DNA of 64,000 nt from Solirubrobacter ginsenosidimutans (GCF_027587205.1 NZ_JAPDOD010000026.1:62001-126000); one strand, 5' to 3'; positions 17,183-26,001 are shown, numbered from the stretch's first letter. Made by a program: numbers and translations. Notes: generated by a model from the sequence alone, not told the origin.

Positions 17183-18181
17183 CTAGGCGGGGATCGCGAC
17201 CGCGTCGCCGTCGCGCAGCGTGCGGCCGGTGAGGGTCAGGAAGACGTCGTCCAGCGACGGGCGGCTGACGTTGACGGACGCCGGCGTCAAGCCGGCCCGC
17301 TCGAGCGCGAGCAGCAGGGGCGCGACAGCCGTGGCGCCTTCGTCGACGGTGACGTGCAGCGTCCCGGCGCTCGTGACGACCTCGCGCGGCGCGAGCGTGT
17401 CGCGGGCGATCTGCCCGGCTTGCTCCAGGCCGTCGGGGTCGGTCAGCGCGATCTCGATGACGTCGCCCGCGATGCGGGCCTTCAGCGCCGCCGGCGTGTC
17501 GTCGGCGACGAGCCGGCCTCCGTCCATGACCAGGATGCGGTCGGCCAGGGCGTCGGCCTCTTCGAGGTAGTGGGTCGTGAGGAGGATCGTCACGCCGAGG
17601 CGAGCGCGCAGGTCGCGGATGTGCTCCCAGAGATTCGCGCGGCTCTGCGGGTCGAGGCCGGCGGTGGGCTCGTCGAGGAAGACGACCGACGGCGAGTGAA
17701 CGAGCCCGAGCGCGATGTCGAAGCGGCGGCGCTGGCCGCCGGAGAGCTCGACCAGCGCGCGGTTCTCCAGCCCTGCCAGGTCGAGCTGCGGCGCCAGCGC
17801 GGTCACCCGGGCGGTCGCGTCGGCCTTGGACAAGCCCTGCAGGCGACCCTGGGTCACGAGCTCCTCCCCGACGCGCGTCCCGGCCGCCGGCGCCGCGCCG
17901 ACCTGGGCGACGTAGCCGATGCGCCGGCGGACCTCCCGCGGCTCGGCGGCCAGGTCGCGGCCCGCGATCGTCGCCGCCCCGGAGGTGGGCTCCAGCAACG
18001 TCGTCAGCATTCGCAGCGTCGTGGTCTTGCCGGCGCCGTTGGGCCCGAGCAGGCCGACGATCTCACCGCCGGCGACGTCGAAGTCGATGCCGCGGACGGC
18101 ATCCAACACACCGTCGCGGGTCTTGAAGCGGCGGGCGAGGCCGCGTACCGAGATCTGGGACGAGGAGGTCACGGGAGCCAT
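17183..18181 (-). CDS. ABC transporter ATP-binding protein (DrrA-like)
   Basis: A 332-residue ATPase of the daunorubicin-resistance exporter type. It shows Walker A GPNGAGKTT, the signature LSGGQRRRFDIAL, Walker B VVFLDEPTAGLD and the switch His in LLTTHYLEEAD. The C-terminal extension of about 100 residues is typical of DrrA. ATG 18181 (MAPVTSSSQ) is chosen because ATG 18202 lies inside the operator palindrome. GGGAG precedes the chosen start at short spacing. It is cotranscribed with the permease and lies directly downstream of padR. Confidence 0.93.
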   Translation of the reverse strand: MAPVTSSSQISVRGLARRFKTRDGVLDAVRGIDFDVAGGEIVGLLGPNGAGKTTTLRMLTTLLEPTSGAATIAGRDLAAEPREVRRRIGYVAQVGAAPAAGTRVGEELVTQGRLQGLSKADATARVTALAPQLDLAGLENRALVELSGGQRRRFDIALGLVHSPSVVFLDEPTAGLDPQSRANLWEHIRDLRARLGVTILLTTHYLEEADALADRILVMDGGRLVADDTPAALKARIAGDVIEIALTDPDGLEQAGQIARDTLAPREVVTSAGTLHVTVDEGATAVAPLLLALERAGLTPASVNVSRPSLDDVFLTLTGRTLRDGDAVAIPA

Positions 18182-18200
18182 GATGCTCCCTGCCCGCCTC

Positions 18201-18218
18201 ATAGTCAAGCTTGACTAT
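18201..18218. promoter_or_regulatory. PadR operator palindrome 1 (exporter operon)
   Basis: ATAGTCAAGCTTGACTAT is a perfect 18-bp palindrome. It lies over the padR stop codon and 20 bases upstream of the exporter ATPase start. Its core TAGTCAAnCTTGAC recurs upstream of padR itself, supporting a shared repressor site. Confidence 0.75.
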
Positions 18219-18828
18219 TCCATCCGCGTCCGGGACCGAGGTCGGGAAAGCCTGGCTCGCCCGCGAAGGTGTACGCGCCGTCGCGCAGGCGCTTGCGGAG
18301 CCCCTTGGTCCACTCGATCTCGGCGCGGGTGCGCATGGAGACGAAGTCGAGGATCTCCCGGACGTGCTCGGGGATGTCGCCGTCGGCGCCGGTGGCGCCG
18401 TCCTTGATCGTCGAGCGCTGGAAGGTCAGCCCGTCCAGCGACCCCTCGAGCGCGCCGATACGCGCCTCCAGGGCGCGCACCAGCTCCTCACGCGGCAGGA
18501 ACAGCAGCATGGTCAGCGCGGGGATCAGCGGCTCCTTGGGGGAGGAGACCTTCCACCACGCCTCCCGCAGCATCAGCTGGAACTCCTTCTCGCCCTCCCC
18601 CGTCAGCACGTACGTCGTGCGCTCGGGGCGGTCGTCGCCGCCGCTGCGCTCGTGCACCGCGACGCAGCCGTCCTTGACCAGCGTCCGGATCGCCCCGTAG
18701 ATCGACCCCGGCTTGACGTTCGTCGTCTCCTCGAGGCGCCAGCTGACCAACTCGCGGCGGACGACGTAGCCGTGGACAGGCTGCATCGTCCTGATCGCGC
18801 CCAGGACCAGGAGACGGGTGGCCGACAC
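18205..18828 (-). CDS. PadR-family transcriptional regulator
   Basis: A 207-residue repressor. The winged helix begins SATRLLVLGAIRTMQPVHGYVVR and continues through NVKPGSIYGAIRTLVKDGCV, the PadR signature. A C-terminal dimerisation helix region follows (about 100-190). GTG 18828 is the first canonical start in the conserved region. The gene ends inside the operator of the exporter operon, and a second operator lies ten bases upstream of its own start. Autoregulation together with ligand-released control of the exporter is the expected circuit. Confidence 0.88.
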   Translation of the reverse strand: MSATRLLVLGAIRTMQPVHGYVVRRELVSWRLEETTNVKPGSIYGAIRTLVKDGCVAVHERSGGDDRPERTTYVLTGEGEKEFQLMLREAWWKVSSPKEPLIPALTMLLFLPREELVRALEARIGALEGSLDGLTFQRSTIKDGATGADGDIPEHVREILDFVSMRTRAEIEWTKGLRKRLRDGAYTFAGEPGFPDLGPGRGWNSQA

Positions 18829-18838
18829 GCAGTCATCG

Positions 18839-18852
18839 TAGTCAACCTTGAC
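18839..18852. promoter_or_regulatory. PadR operator palindrome 2 (padR promoter)
   Basis: TAGTCAACCTTGAC matches the first operator at 13 of 14 positions and keeps the GTCAA/TTGAC arms. It sits 11-24 bases upstream of the padR GTG, where it would block the padR promoter. Confidence 0.65.
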
Positions 18853-18854
18853 CC

Positions 18855-18892
18855 CCAAAAAACACCAACGGCGGGCCACATGGGCCCGCCGT
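18855..18892 (-). terminator. Intrinsic terminator after the secDF operon
   Basis: On the minus strand ACGGCGGGCC-CATGT-GGCCCGCCGT forms a perfect ten-bp stem with a five-base loop, followed by TGGTGTTTTTT. This is the clearest rho-independent terminator of the window. It separates the secDF unit from padR. Confidence 0.88.
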
Positions 18893-18917
18893 CGAAACTG
18901 CTGCGCCGCGGCGCCGA

Positions 18918-19202
18918 TCAGGCGGCGGCGACGCGCGGGGCCTCGGCGGCCATCTTGCGCACGCCAAGCCACCACATGATGCCGAGCCCGATCAACGTGC
19001 CCGGGATCGCCTCGACGCCGGTCCAGAGATCGGTGCCGCTCTCCCCCGGGATCGTCCCGAGGTTGACGATCAGCCCGAACAGGAAGGAGCCGAGCAGCGC
19101 GCCGCAGAACGCGCCCACGATCCCCCCGTAGAAGTTGTCCGGCAGGAAAACGGTGAAGTGCCAGAGGGCGAGGCCCACCATGACCCAGACGAGCGCGGCC
19201 AT
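18918..19202 (-). CDS. Small three-helix membrane protein downstream of SecDF
   Basis: 94 residues with three hydrophobic segments (about 3-20, 25-50 and 65-82) and Gly-rich stretches such as GGIVGAFCGALLGSF. This recalls small transglycosylase-associated (GlsB/YeaQ-type) proteins but is not a secure match. ATG 19202 overlaps the secDF stop (TGATG), so it is translationally coupled to secDF. A strong terminator follows. Its function is unknown; coupling to the translocon gene hints at an envelope role. Confidence 0.75.
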   Translation of the reverse strand: MAALVWVMVGLALWHFTVFLPDNFYGGIVGAFCGALLGSFLFGLIVNLGTIPGESGTDLWTGVEAIPGTLIGLGIMWWLGVRKMAAEAPRVAAA

Positions 19203-22156
19203 CAGCGCGGCCTCCCATGACGACGGTTGCGGGGCTTTCGGTCCTTCGAGTCGCCGTTCTCGCCGTTGTCCGGCGACGCCGGCGACGACGGGCCGGCCTG
19301 CGGAGCCCCGTTGGAGCCTTCGGCGCGGGCGCGGGCGCGCCTGCCGCCGGCGGGGCGGCCTGCGCCGGTCGCCGCGGGCTGGCGGGCCGGAGCGGCGGGA
19401 GCCGCTTCGTCGACGCCGAGCTCGCGCACCATGTCCTGGAACTCCGACGCCGAGACCTCCTGGCCGGGCGGAGCGGAGATGCTCTTGCGACGGCCACCCT
19501 CCTTGGGCTGGACGTCGATCGGGCCGCCCTGCTCGACCGTCGCGTACGGCGGAACCGTGCCGAGGCGCTCGAGGATGCGGGCGTGGCGGGCGCGGAAGCC
19601 CGGCTCGCGCTCCTTCCAGTGCTGGAGCACCGGGGTGGCGATGAAGATCGAGGAGTACGTGCCGGAGGCGATACCGATCAACAGCGCGAAGGCGAAGTCG
19701 CGCAGCGTCTCACCGCCGAAGAGCATCAGGGCCAGCACCGGCAGCAGGGTGCAGAAGCTGGTCGCGATCGAGCGGACGATGACCTCGGACAGCGAGCGGT
19801 TGACGATCTGGGAGAACGCCGCGCTCGGCATTCGCGGGATGTTCTCGCGCACGCGGTCGAACACGATGATCGTGTCGTAGAGCGAGTAACCCAGGATGGT
19901 CAAGAGCGCCGCGACCGTGGACGTCGTCACCTCCCGGCCGGTCAATGCGTAGACGCCGGCGACGATCAGGATGTCGTGCATCAGTGCGATCAGCACCGGC
20001 ACGGCGAACTTCCACTCGAACCGCAGCGCGATGTAGATCGAGATGATCAACAGCGAGGCGATGATCGCGTAGATCGCGGACTTCGCGACGGTCTTGCCGA
20101 AGCTCGGGCCGATCTCCTCGACGTTGGGCTGATCCGCCTGGCCGAACGAGGACTTGAGCGCGCTGACCACCGCGCCGGAGCCGCCCTTCGGCAGCTCCTT
20201 CGTGGAGATCTGCACGACGTGGCTGCCGAGCTTGGGGTTCTGCAGCGTCTGGATCTTCGCGTCGGCGAGCCCGAGCGGCGCGACGACGTCGCGGACCTGG
20301 TCGACGGTCGCCGCCTTCTCCAGCGGCGCGGTGATCCGCGTGCCGCCGTCGAAGTCGATGCCGAAGTTGATGCCCTTGCTGGACATCGCCAGGGCGCAGA
20401 CGAGCAGGATGCAGCCCGAGAAGGAGAAGAACCACTTCGCCTTGCCCATGAAGTCGATCCGGAACTTGATCCGCTGCTCGCCGGCGCCCAGCGCCGCCTT
20501 GGAGCGGATCAGGCGCGTGCCGCGCAGCGAGTACAGGATCGCCTGGGTGGCGACCACCGCGGTGAAGAGCGAGACGATGACGCCGAGGCCGAGGGTGAAG
20601 GCGAAGCCCTGGACCCCTGCCGTGGCGATGATGAAGAGGATGAAGGCGACGAGGAACGTGACGATGTTCGCGTCGATGATCGCCGTCAGGCCCTTTCGAT
20701 AGCCGGTGACGATCGCCGTGCCGACCGATCTCCCGGCCCTTACCTCCTCTTTCACACGTTCGAAGACGACGATGTTCGCGTCAGCCGCGACGCCGAGCGT
20801 CAGGACCAGGCCGGCGATGCCCGGGAGCGTCAGCGTGATCGGGATGATCTTGATCAGCGCGTAGAAGTACAGCGCGTAGATGCACAGCGCGAGCGTCGCC
20901 ACCACGCCGAGGACGCGGTAGTAGAAGATCAGGAAGAGCGCCACGATCATGAAGCCGGCGATGCCCGCCTTCAGGCCCTGGTCGAGCGCCTGCTGGCCGA
21001 GCGTCGCGGAGACCTGCGAGCGCGAGACCTCGGTCAGCTTCAGCGGCAGGGCGCCGATCTTGAGGATCTTGGCCAGGTCCTGCGCGGACTTGATCGTGAA
21101 GTTGCCCGAGATCTGCGCGCCGGTCGCGCCGTCGATGCCGTCCGGGTTCTCGCGCCAGTTGATGTACGGCGCCGAGACCAGCTCGTTGTCGAGGGCGATC
21201 GCGAAGTGCTGCGACGTGGAGATCGGGTCGCCGCCGAGCGCGTTGTCCGCGCCCCGCTCGGCGACCCGGCGCGTGATCGCCTGGAACGCCTTGCGACCCT
21301 GGCTGGTGAAGTTGAAGGTCACGATCGGCTCGTTGCCGAGGTTCGTGTCCGAGTTCTGCTGCGGGTCCTTGATGTCCGTGCCGCTCAGGCCCGGGCGGTC
21401 CTGGATGACCCACCAGCGGTCCGGCTTGACCACGGAGTTCGGGTCGTTGCTGGTGCCCGGCTGCTCGCGCAGGACGAGCACGCCGGCCGGAACCTCGATG
21501 ATCTCGGGGTTCGGGTTCGTCTTGGTGTCCACCGACTCGAGCGCCTGCTCGCGCGTGTCGAACGACTGCCCGTCGCCGATCGGCTTCTTCGTCTTGGAGT
21601 CGAACGCGTAGAAGCGCGGCTTGGCGGCCGCCTGAGACTGTCCGCCGGGCGAATCGGGCGCCAGCGGGTCAAGGCCCTTGCCGACCCCGACGCTCGTGCA
21701 CTTCGACGCCGCGAGGACGGCGGCACGCAGACCGACGATCGGCTGACGACCGGACGCGTTCTGGTCCGGGTTCGTCTTGCACTTGTCGTCGAGGATGTTC
21801 GCTTCCCAGTCGTAGAAGAACAACTGGGCGGTGGAGCCGACCTGCTGGGCGGCGGTCTCGGCGTCCTTGACGCCGGGCAGGTTGACCTCGATCTGGTCAT
21901 TGCCCGACTGCAGGATCTCGGCCTCGGAAACACCGAAGGCGTTGACGCGCTGCTGCATCAGGTCGATCGACCGCTGCATGGCGTCGGCGTCGACCACGGG
22001 CTGCGCCGCGGTGGGCTGCGCCTTGTAGACGAGCTGCACGCCGCCCTGGAGATCCAGGCCGAGCTTGGTCGGCTTGGTCAGGACAACTGCCAGCGACGCG
22101 CCAATCAAGACGACGACGATGAGCAGAACGAAGATTGAACGGCGGCGATCGGACAA
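19202..22156 (-). CDS. secDF: Fused protein-export membrane protein SecDF
   Basis: Proton-driven accessory of Sec translocation, here one 984-residue chain with 12 predicted helices. The SecD half shows the first helix near 10-30, GLDLQGGVQLVY, a large P1 periplasmic domain with an extra insertion (about 110-235), and VAADANIVVFERVKEEV. The SecF half shows GIDFDGGTRI and YSLYDTIIVFDRVREN. An Ala/Pro-rich basic tail of about 100 residues ends in RNRRHGRPR. The start is TTG 22156 because no ATG or GTG is available. It is coupled to a small membrane protein. Most actinobacteria encode secD and secF separately. Confidence 0.95.
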   Translation of the reverse strand: MSDRRRSIFVLLIVVVLIGASLAVVLTKPTKLGLDLQGGVQLVYKAQPTAAQPVVDADAMQRSIDLMQQRVNAFGVSEAEILQSGNDQIEVNLPGVKDAETAAQQVGSTAQLFFYDWEANILDDKCKTNPDQNASGRQPIVGLRAAVLAASKCTSVGVGKGLDPLAPDSPGGQSQAAAKPRFYAFDSKTKKPIGDGQSFDTREQALESVDTKTNPNPEIIEVPAGVLVLREQPGTSNDPNSVVKPDRWWVIQDRPGLSGTDIKDPQQNSDTNLGNEPIVTFNFTSQGRKAFQAITRRVAERGADNALGGDPISTSQHFAIALDNELVSAPYINWRENPDGIDGATGAQISGNFTIKSAQDLAKILKIGALPLKLTEVSRSQVSATLGQQALDQGLKAGIAGFMIVALFLIFYYRVLGVVATLALCIYALYFYALIKIIPITLTLPGIAGLVLTLGVAADANIVVFERVKEEVRAGRSVGTAIVTGYRKGLTAIIDANIVTFLVAFILFIIATAGVQGFAFTLGLGVIVSLFTAVVATQAILYSLRGTRLIRSKAALGAGEQRIKFRIDFMGKAKWFFSFSGCILLVCALAMSSKGINFGIDFDGGTRITAPLEKAATVDQVRDVVAPLGLADAKIQTLQNPKLGSHVVQISTKELPKGGSGAVVSALKSSFGQADQPNVEEIGPSFGKTVAKSAIYAIIASLLIISIYIALRFEWKFAVPVLIALMHDILIVAGVYALTGREVTTSTVAALLTILGYSLYDTIIVFDRVRENIPRMPSAAFSQIVNRSLSEVIVRSIATSFCTLLPVLALMLFGGETLRDFAFALLIGIASGTYSSIFIATPVLQHWKEREPGFRARHARILERLGTVPPYATVEQGGPIDVQPKEGGRRKSISAPPGQEVSASEFQDMVRELGVDEAAPAAPARQPAATGAGRPAGGRRARARAEGSNGAPQAGPSSPASPDNGENGDSKDRKPRNRRHGRPR

Positions 22157-22221
22157 GGGTTTTTCTCGGTTGGCTACGCGGCCGACAGGAGGCCGCAGGA
22201 CGGACGATTAGGTTTGCTGGA

Positions 22222-22671
22222 CTACCGGGACGGCGTCAAGACAAGAAGGAGACCGCCGTCATCATCGTAGGCGGGGAAGAGATCGGCAACCGCTTTTGCG
22301 GGCAAATCTCCTTCCGCGTTGACGGTGACGGGCTTTCCGAGCCGACGCACCCCCCACTCTAGGGCCACACCTACAGGATCTTCTTCGCCGTGGAAGTCGA
22401 GGCCGAGTACATCGCGTACCGGGCGGCCGATCACTTTCTCGTCGGAAAGACCCGTGAGCTCGCGTGAGCCGCGGCCACAGCCGATGATCCGGCCTTCCCT
22501 GTCACAGACGAAGAAGGCGGCATTGGGGGCGGGGTAATAGTCGTCCAGCAGCTCGAACAAGAAGCCGAAACCGCACTTCGAGCAACCCTTGGGTACGTTG
22601 CGAAAACCGGCGGTGCGCTCAGTCTGAGACGTCCGGTTGCCGCAGTTCGGGCAGATGAACAGATGGGCCAT
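22222..22671 (-). CDS. Zinc-ribbon plus PAS-like mini-protein
   Basis: 149 residues. An N-terminal zinc ribbon has CPNCG near 7-11 and CSKCG near 30-34. A compact PAS-like domain follows: APNAAFFVCDREGRIIG, then GLSDEKVIGRPVRDVLG. No effector domain is present. It may be a redox or ligand-sensing adaptor acting on nucleic acid or another protein. ATG 22671 lacks a Shine-Dalgarno. It lies between ruvB and secDF on the same strand. The function is not recognised. Confidence 0.78.
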   Translation of the reverse strand: MAHLFICPNCGNRTSQTERTAGFRNVPKGCSKCGFGFLFELLDDYYPAPNAAFFVCDREGRIIGCGRGSRELTGLSDEKVIGRPVRDVLGLDFHGEEDPVGVALEWGVRRLGKPVTVNAEGDLPAKAVADLFPAYDDDGGLLLVLTPSR

Positions 22672-22722
22672 TACGAATCGGGAGGGTAGCCCTCGCGCTA
22701 AAGGAGCGATATGGACATTGGC

Positions 22723-23757
22723 TCAGAACAGGCTCTGGCCACTTGCGGGGGGCTCGATGCCGAGGTGGGCGAACGCGTGCGGCGTCGCCACCCGCCCGCG
22801 CGGCGTGCGCTGGATGAACCCGCGCTGCAGCAGATACGGCTCGTAGACGTCCTCGATCGTGTCCTGCTCCTCGTGCACGGCCACCGCCAGGGTCGAGAGG
22901 CCGACCGGGCCGCCGCTGAAGCGCACGCAGATCGCGTGCAGGATCTCGCGATCCAGGCGGTCCAGCCCCTCGTGATCGACCTCCAGCATGTCCAGCGCCG
23001 CATAGGCCGTCGCCGCGTCGACTGAGCCGTCGCCCTCGACCTGCGCGTAGTCGCGCACCCGCTTCAGGAGCCGGTTCGCGACGCGCGGGGTGCCGCGCGA
23101 GCGCTCGGCGATCGCCCGCGCCCCGTCCATGTGCACCGGGACCTTGAGCACGCCGGCGCTGCGGACGACGATCGCCGCCAGCTCGTCGGCGTTGTAGAGG
23201 TCCAGGCGGTGCTGGATGCCGAAGCGATCGCGCAGCGGGGCGGTCAGGAGCCCCGCGCGGGTGGTCGCGCCGATCAGCGTGAACGCGGGCAGGTCGAGCG
23301 TGACGACCTTCGCCCCCGGGCCCACGCCGAGCGTGACCGGCAACTGGCCGTCCTCCATCGCGGGATAGAACGTCTCCTCGACCGCGCGCGGCAGGCGGTG
23401 GATCTCGTCGACGAAGAAGATCTGCCCAGGCTCCAGGCTCGTCAGGAAGGACGCGATGTCCTTCTTGTCCTCGAGCGCCGGGCCGGCGGTCTCGGTGATC
23501 CGGACGTCGAGCTCGCGGGCGATGATCCGGGCCAGCGACGTCTTGCCCAGACCCGGCGGGCCGGCCAGCAGGACGTGATCCAGCGGCTCGCCGCGGCCTG
23601 AGGCGGCGCGGATCGCCATCTCCAGCTGCGCCTTCAGCGCGTCTTGGCCGACGAACTCGTCGAGCGCCTGCGGGCGCAGCCGCGCCTCGGGCTCGTCGTC
23701 CACGCGTGCCCTCGGCGTCTGGATGCGCTCGACGTCGGCCCCGGGGGTCCGGATCAT
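22723..23757 (-). CDS. ruvB: Holliday junction ATP-dependent DNA helicase RuvB
   Basis: AAA+ motor that drives branch migration with RuvA. The 344-residue protein has RPQALDEFVGQDALK near the start, Walker A GPPGLGKTSLA, Walker B FFVDEIHRL, GATTRAGLL (sensor 1) and a C-terminal winged helix with FIQRTPRGRVAT. The length is normal. Its start overlaps the end of ruvA by four bases, completing the ruvC-ruvA-ruvB order. Confidence 0.98.
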   Translation of the reverse strand: MIRTPGADVERIQTPRARVDDEPEARLRPQALDEFVGQDALKAQLEMAIRAASGRGEPLDHVLLAGPPGLGKTSLARIIARELDVRITETAGPALEDKKDIASFLTSLEPGQIFFVDEIHRLPRAVEETFYPAMEDGQLPVTLGVGPGAKVVTLDLPAFTLIGATTRAGLLTAPLRDRFGIQHRLDLYNADELAAIVVRSAGVLKVPVHMDGARAIAERSRGTPRVANRLLKRVRDYAQVEGDGSVDAATAYAALDMLEVDHEGLDRLDREILHAICVRFSGGPVGLSTLAVAVHEEQDTIEDVYEPYLLQRGFIQRTPRGRVATPHAFAHLGIEPPASGQSLF

Positions 23758-24332
23758 CGGCGCGAGGCCTTCAGGGCGTGGGCGATCAGGGCCTCCGGCG
23801 TGTCACCCGGGGCGCCGTCCAGCAGCGCGTCGACCTCCTGCGGCCCGAAGCCGAGGCCGATCAGGCCTTCGCGGGCCAGCGCGTGCGGCTCGTCGGTCCG
23901 CGTGATGACGATCGGATCGTCGACGACCGCGGCGCCGACCTTCTCGCGCAGCTCGACGATGATGCGCTCGGCGGTGCGCTTCCCGATGCCGGGAACGGCC
24001 TGCAAACGGGCGGTATCGCCGCTCGCCACCGCCGACAGCAGCTCTCGCGGCGGGCCGCCGGAGAGCACCGCGATCGCCATCTTCGGACCGACGCTCTGGA
24101 CGCCGAGCAGCAGCAGGAACAGGTCCCGCTCCTCCTCGGTGGCGAAGCCGTAGAGCAGCAGCGCATCGTCGCGGACGATGAGGTGGCTGAACAAAGTCGT
24201 GGATTCGCCTACACGGGGCACGTGGCGCAACGTTTCTGCCGAAACCGCGAGCCTGTAGCCGACGCCGCCGCACGAGACGACCACGTGATCGCCGCGGCGC
24301 ACCGCGACCTCACCCTGGAGCAGCGCGATCAT
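23754..24332 (-). CDS. ruvA: Holliday junction DNA helicase subunit RuvA
   Basis: Binds four-way junctions and loads RuvB. The 192-residue protein starts MIALLQGEV, contains GGVGYRLAVS, the helix-hairpin-helix stretches GVQSVGPKMA and VPGIGKRTAERI, and a C-terminal domain III (EGLIGLGFGPQEV) that contacts RuvB. ATG 24332 overlaps the ruvC stop (ATGA). The gene is complete. Confidence 0.97.
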   Translation of the reverse strand: MIALLQGEVAVRRGDHVVVSCGGVGYRLAVSAETLRHVPRVGESTTLFSHLIVRDDALLLYGFATEEERDLFLLLLGVQSVGPKMAIAVLSGGPPRELLSAVASGDTARLQAVPGIGKRTAERIIVELREKVGAAVVDDPIVITRTDEPHALAREGLIGLGFGPQEVDALLDGAPGDTPEALIAHALKASRR

Positions 24333-24835
24333 GCGCTCGCCCGATCCAGCGCGGCCCGCAGCGGCGCGCCGTTGGCATGGCAGATCGCCACCGCGAGCGC
24401 GTCGGCGGCGTGATCGGGCTTGGGGAGCTCGGTGAGTGAGAGCAGGGACTGCACCATGCGCTGGACCTGATCCTTGGCGGCTTTTCCGGAGCCGCAGACG
24501 GCGGCCTTGACCTGCTGAGGGGTATAGGACGCGCACCGGATGGATCTTTGGCCGGCGGCCAGGATCACTACCCCGCGCGCCTGCCCCACGGCGAACGCCG
24601 AGCGCGCGTTGGCGCCGAAGTAGAGGTCCTCGATCGCGACCGCGTCGGGCTTGTAGTCGTCGATCAGCTCGCCGACGCGGGCGTGGATCGTCGTCAGGCG
24701 GACGCCCTGATCCTGCCCCGCGGGGGTCTCGATCACGCCGCCGTCGAGCGCGACCAGCCGCCCGCGATCGTGCGCGACGATGCCGTAGCCGGTGTTGGCG
24801 ACGCCGGGGTCGATGCCGAGGACGATCACGTGCAC
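24329..24835 (-). CDS. ruvC: Crossover junction endodeoxyribonuclease RuvC
   Basis: Resolves Holliday junctions. 168 residues from GTG 24835, which has GGAGA eight bases upstream; GTG 24829 is an alternative. The acidic catalytic residues are visible: Asp in GIDPGVANTGYG, Glu in VAIEDLYFG, and the C-terminal Asp pair in DHAADALAVAI. It starts the ruvC-ruvA-ruvB operon. Confidence 0.97.
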   Translation of the reverse strand: MHVIVLGIDPGVANTGYGIVAHDRGRLVALDGGVIETPAGQDQGVRLTTIHARVGELIDDYKPDAVAIEDLYFGANARSAFAVGQARGVVILAAGQRSIRCASYTPQQVKAAVCGSGKAAKDQVQRMVQSLLSLTELPKPDHAADALAVAICHANGAPLRAALDRASA

Positions 24836-24921
24836 GCGGGGAATTCTCCGTCCGAGCCCGGACGCCTTCCCGCGCTTGGACCGCGCGGGTCGTCGCCGAT
24901 TGGCCCTGGAGTTCGGCGGGC

Positions 24922-25602
24922 GTGACGGCCAGCATGAGCGGCGTGACCCCGACTCCGCACCCCGCCCGCGACCGGCCACGGCGCACCGTGCTCGAGGGCG
25001 CTCGCGTCCGGCTCGAGCCGCTTGACCCCGAGCGCCACGCGGGCGACCTGTTCGCCGCCGCCGAGGGCGATCCGGCGCTGTGGGACTACCTCCCCTACGG
25101 CCCGTTCGACGACGTCGGCGCGCTCACCGAGCACCTGCGCGCGCAGGCCGCGAGCGACGATCCGCTGTTCTACGCCGTCGTCGTCGGCGGCGTGGCGTCG
25201 GGCATCGTCAGCTACCTGCGGATCGAGCCCGCGCACGGGTGCATCGAGATCGGCCACATCTGGTTCGGCGCGCCGCTGCAGCGCACGCCCGCGGCGACCG
25301 AGGCGATCTACCTGCTCGCTCGCGAGGCCTTCGACGGGCTCGGCAACCGCCGGTTCGAGTGGAAGTGCAACGCGGCGAACGAGCGCTCCCGCCGCGCGGC
25401 GGAGCGGTTCGGCTTCACGTTCGAGGGCGTCTTCCGCCAGCACATGATCGTCAAGGGCGGCAACCGCGACACCGCGTGGTATTCGATCCTCGACGGCGAG
25501 TGGCCGGCCGTGCGCGCCGGCTTCGAGGCGTGGCTGGACGAGGCGAACTTCGACGCCGACGGCGTGCAGCGGCGGTCGCTCGGCGGGCTAACCCGTCGGT
25601 AG
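24922..25602 (+). CDS. GNAT-family N-acetyltransferase (RimJ/RimL type)
   Basis: A 226-residue protein acetyltransferase-like enzyme. It begins after a short tail with VLEGARVRLEPLDPERHA, has GHIWFGAPLQRTPAATEAI around the acetyl-CoA site, and the RimJ/L-type ANERSRRAAERFGFTFEGVFRQH. The start is GTG 24922 with GGAG ten bases upstream; ATG 24934 is equally possible. It is divergent from ruvC. The substrate could be a protein N-terminus or a small amine and is not predictable. Confidence 0.88.
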   Translation: MTASMSGVTPTPHPARDRPRRTVLEGARVRLEPLDPERHAGDLFAAAEGDPALWDYLPYGPFDDVGALTEHLRAQAASDDPLFYAVVVGGVASGIVSYLRIEPAHGCIEIGHIWFGAPLQRTPAATEAIYLLAREAFDGLGNRRFEWKCNAANERSRRAAERFGFTFEGVFRQHMIVKGGNRDTAWYSILDGEWPAVRAGFEAWLDEANFDADGVQRRSLGGLTRR

Positions 25603-26001
25603 CGACGAGCCCGCGAAGCCGAAGAACCAGACCCCGAACGCCACGAGCGCCAGGCCGACGGAGACGATCATCACCTGATCGAGGACGCCGCCGCGGCGGG
25701 TGGAGGTGCGTTCGGCCCGCATCGAGCGCAGCCACGTCGCCCGGTGACGCTCCTCGTGGCGCCCCGTCAGGCGCCCGTGCAGGCGGTCGAGCGTGCCCAG
25801 GCACTTGCCGACGATCGCCATCCCGACGGGCAAGCCGATCAGGACCAGCAGGTACGGCCCGGCGCTGGGGCGGGCCGAGTCCGCGATCCGCGACGCGAGG
25901 TAGATCAGCCCGATCGGCACGCCGATCCACATGACCACCGAGCCGAAGGCCATCAGGAGCACGAGCGCCAAGGCGGGAGGAGACCAAGAAGAGCGCAGCA
26001 T
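25588..26001 (-). CDS. Small integral membrane protein of unknown function
   Basis: 137 residues from ATG 26001 (GTG 26010 also possible). Three hydrophobic segments are seen at about 10-35, 48-64 and 112-132, separated by a basic cytoplasmic-type stretch RLHGRLTGRHEERHRATW. It is convergent with the GNAT gene (15-base overlap) and divergent from an AraC regulator. No family is recognised. Confidence 0.6.
   Translation of the reverse strand: MLRSSWSPPALALVLLMAFGSVVMWIGVPIGLIYLASRIADSARPSAGPYLLVLIGLPVGMAIVGKCLGTLDRLHGRLTGRHEERHRATWLRSMRAERTSTRRGGVLDQVMIVSVGLALVAFGVWFFGFAGSSLPTG

Noticed and set aside
19217..22138. Plus-strand open frame of about 970 codons opposite secDF
   Set aside because: It is low-complexity Arg/Asp/Gly-rich sequence without domains, a shadow of the real secDF gene.
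22178..22196. GCGGCC/GGCCGC hairpin as a terminator between the PAS mini-protein and secDF
   Set aside because: The stem is only six bp, with no T-run on the minus strand; too weak to call in this base composition.
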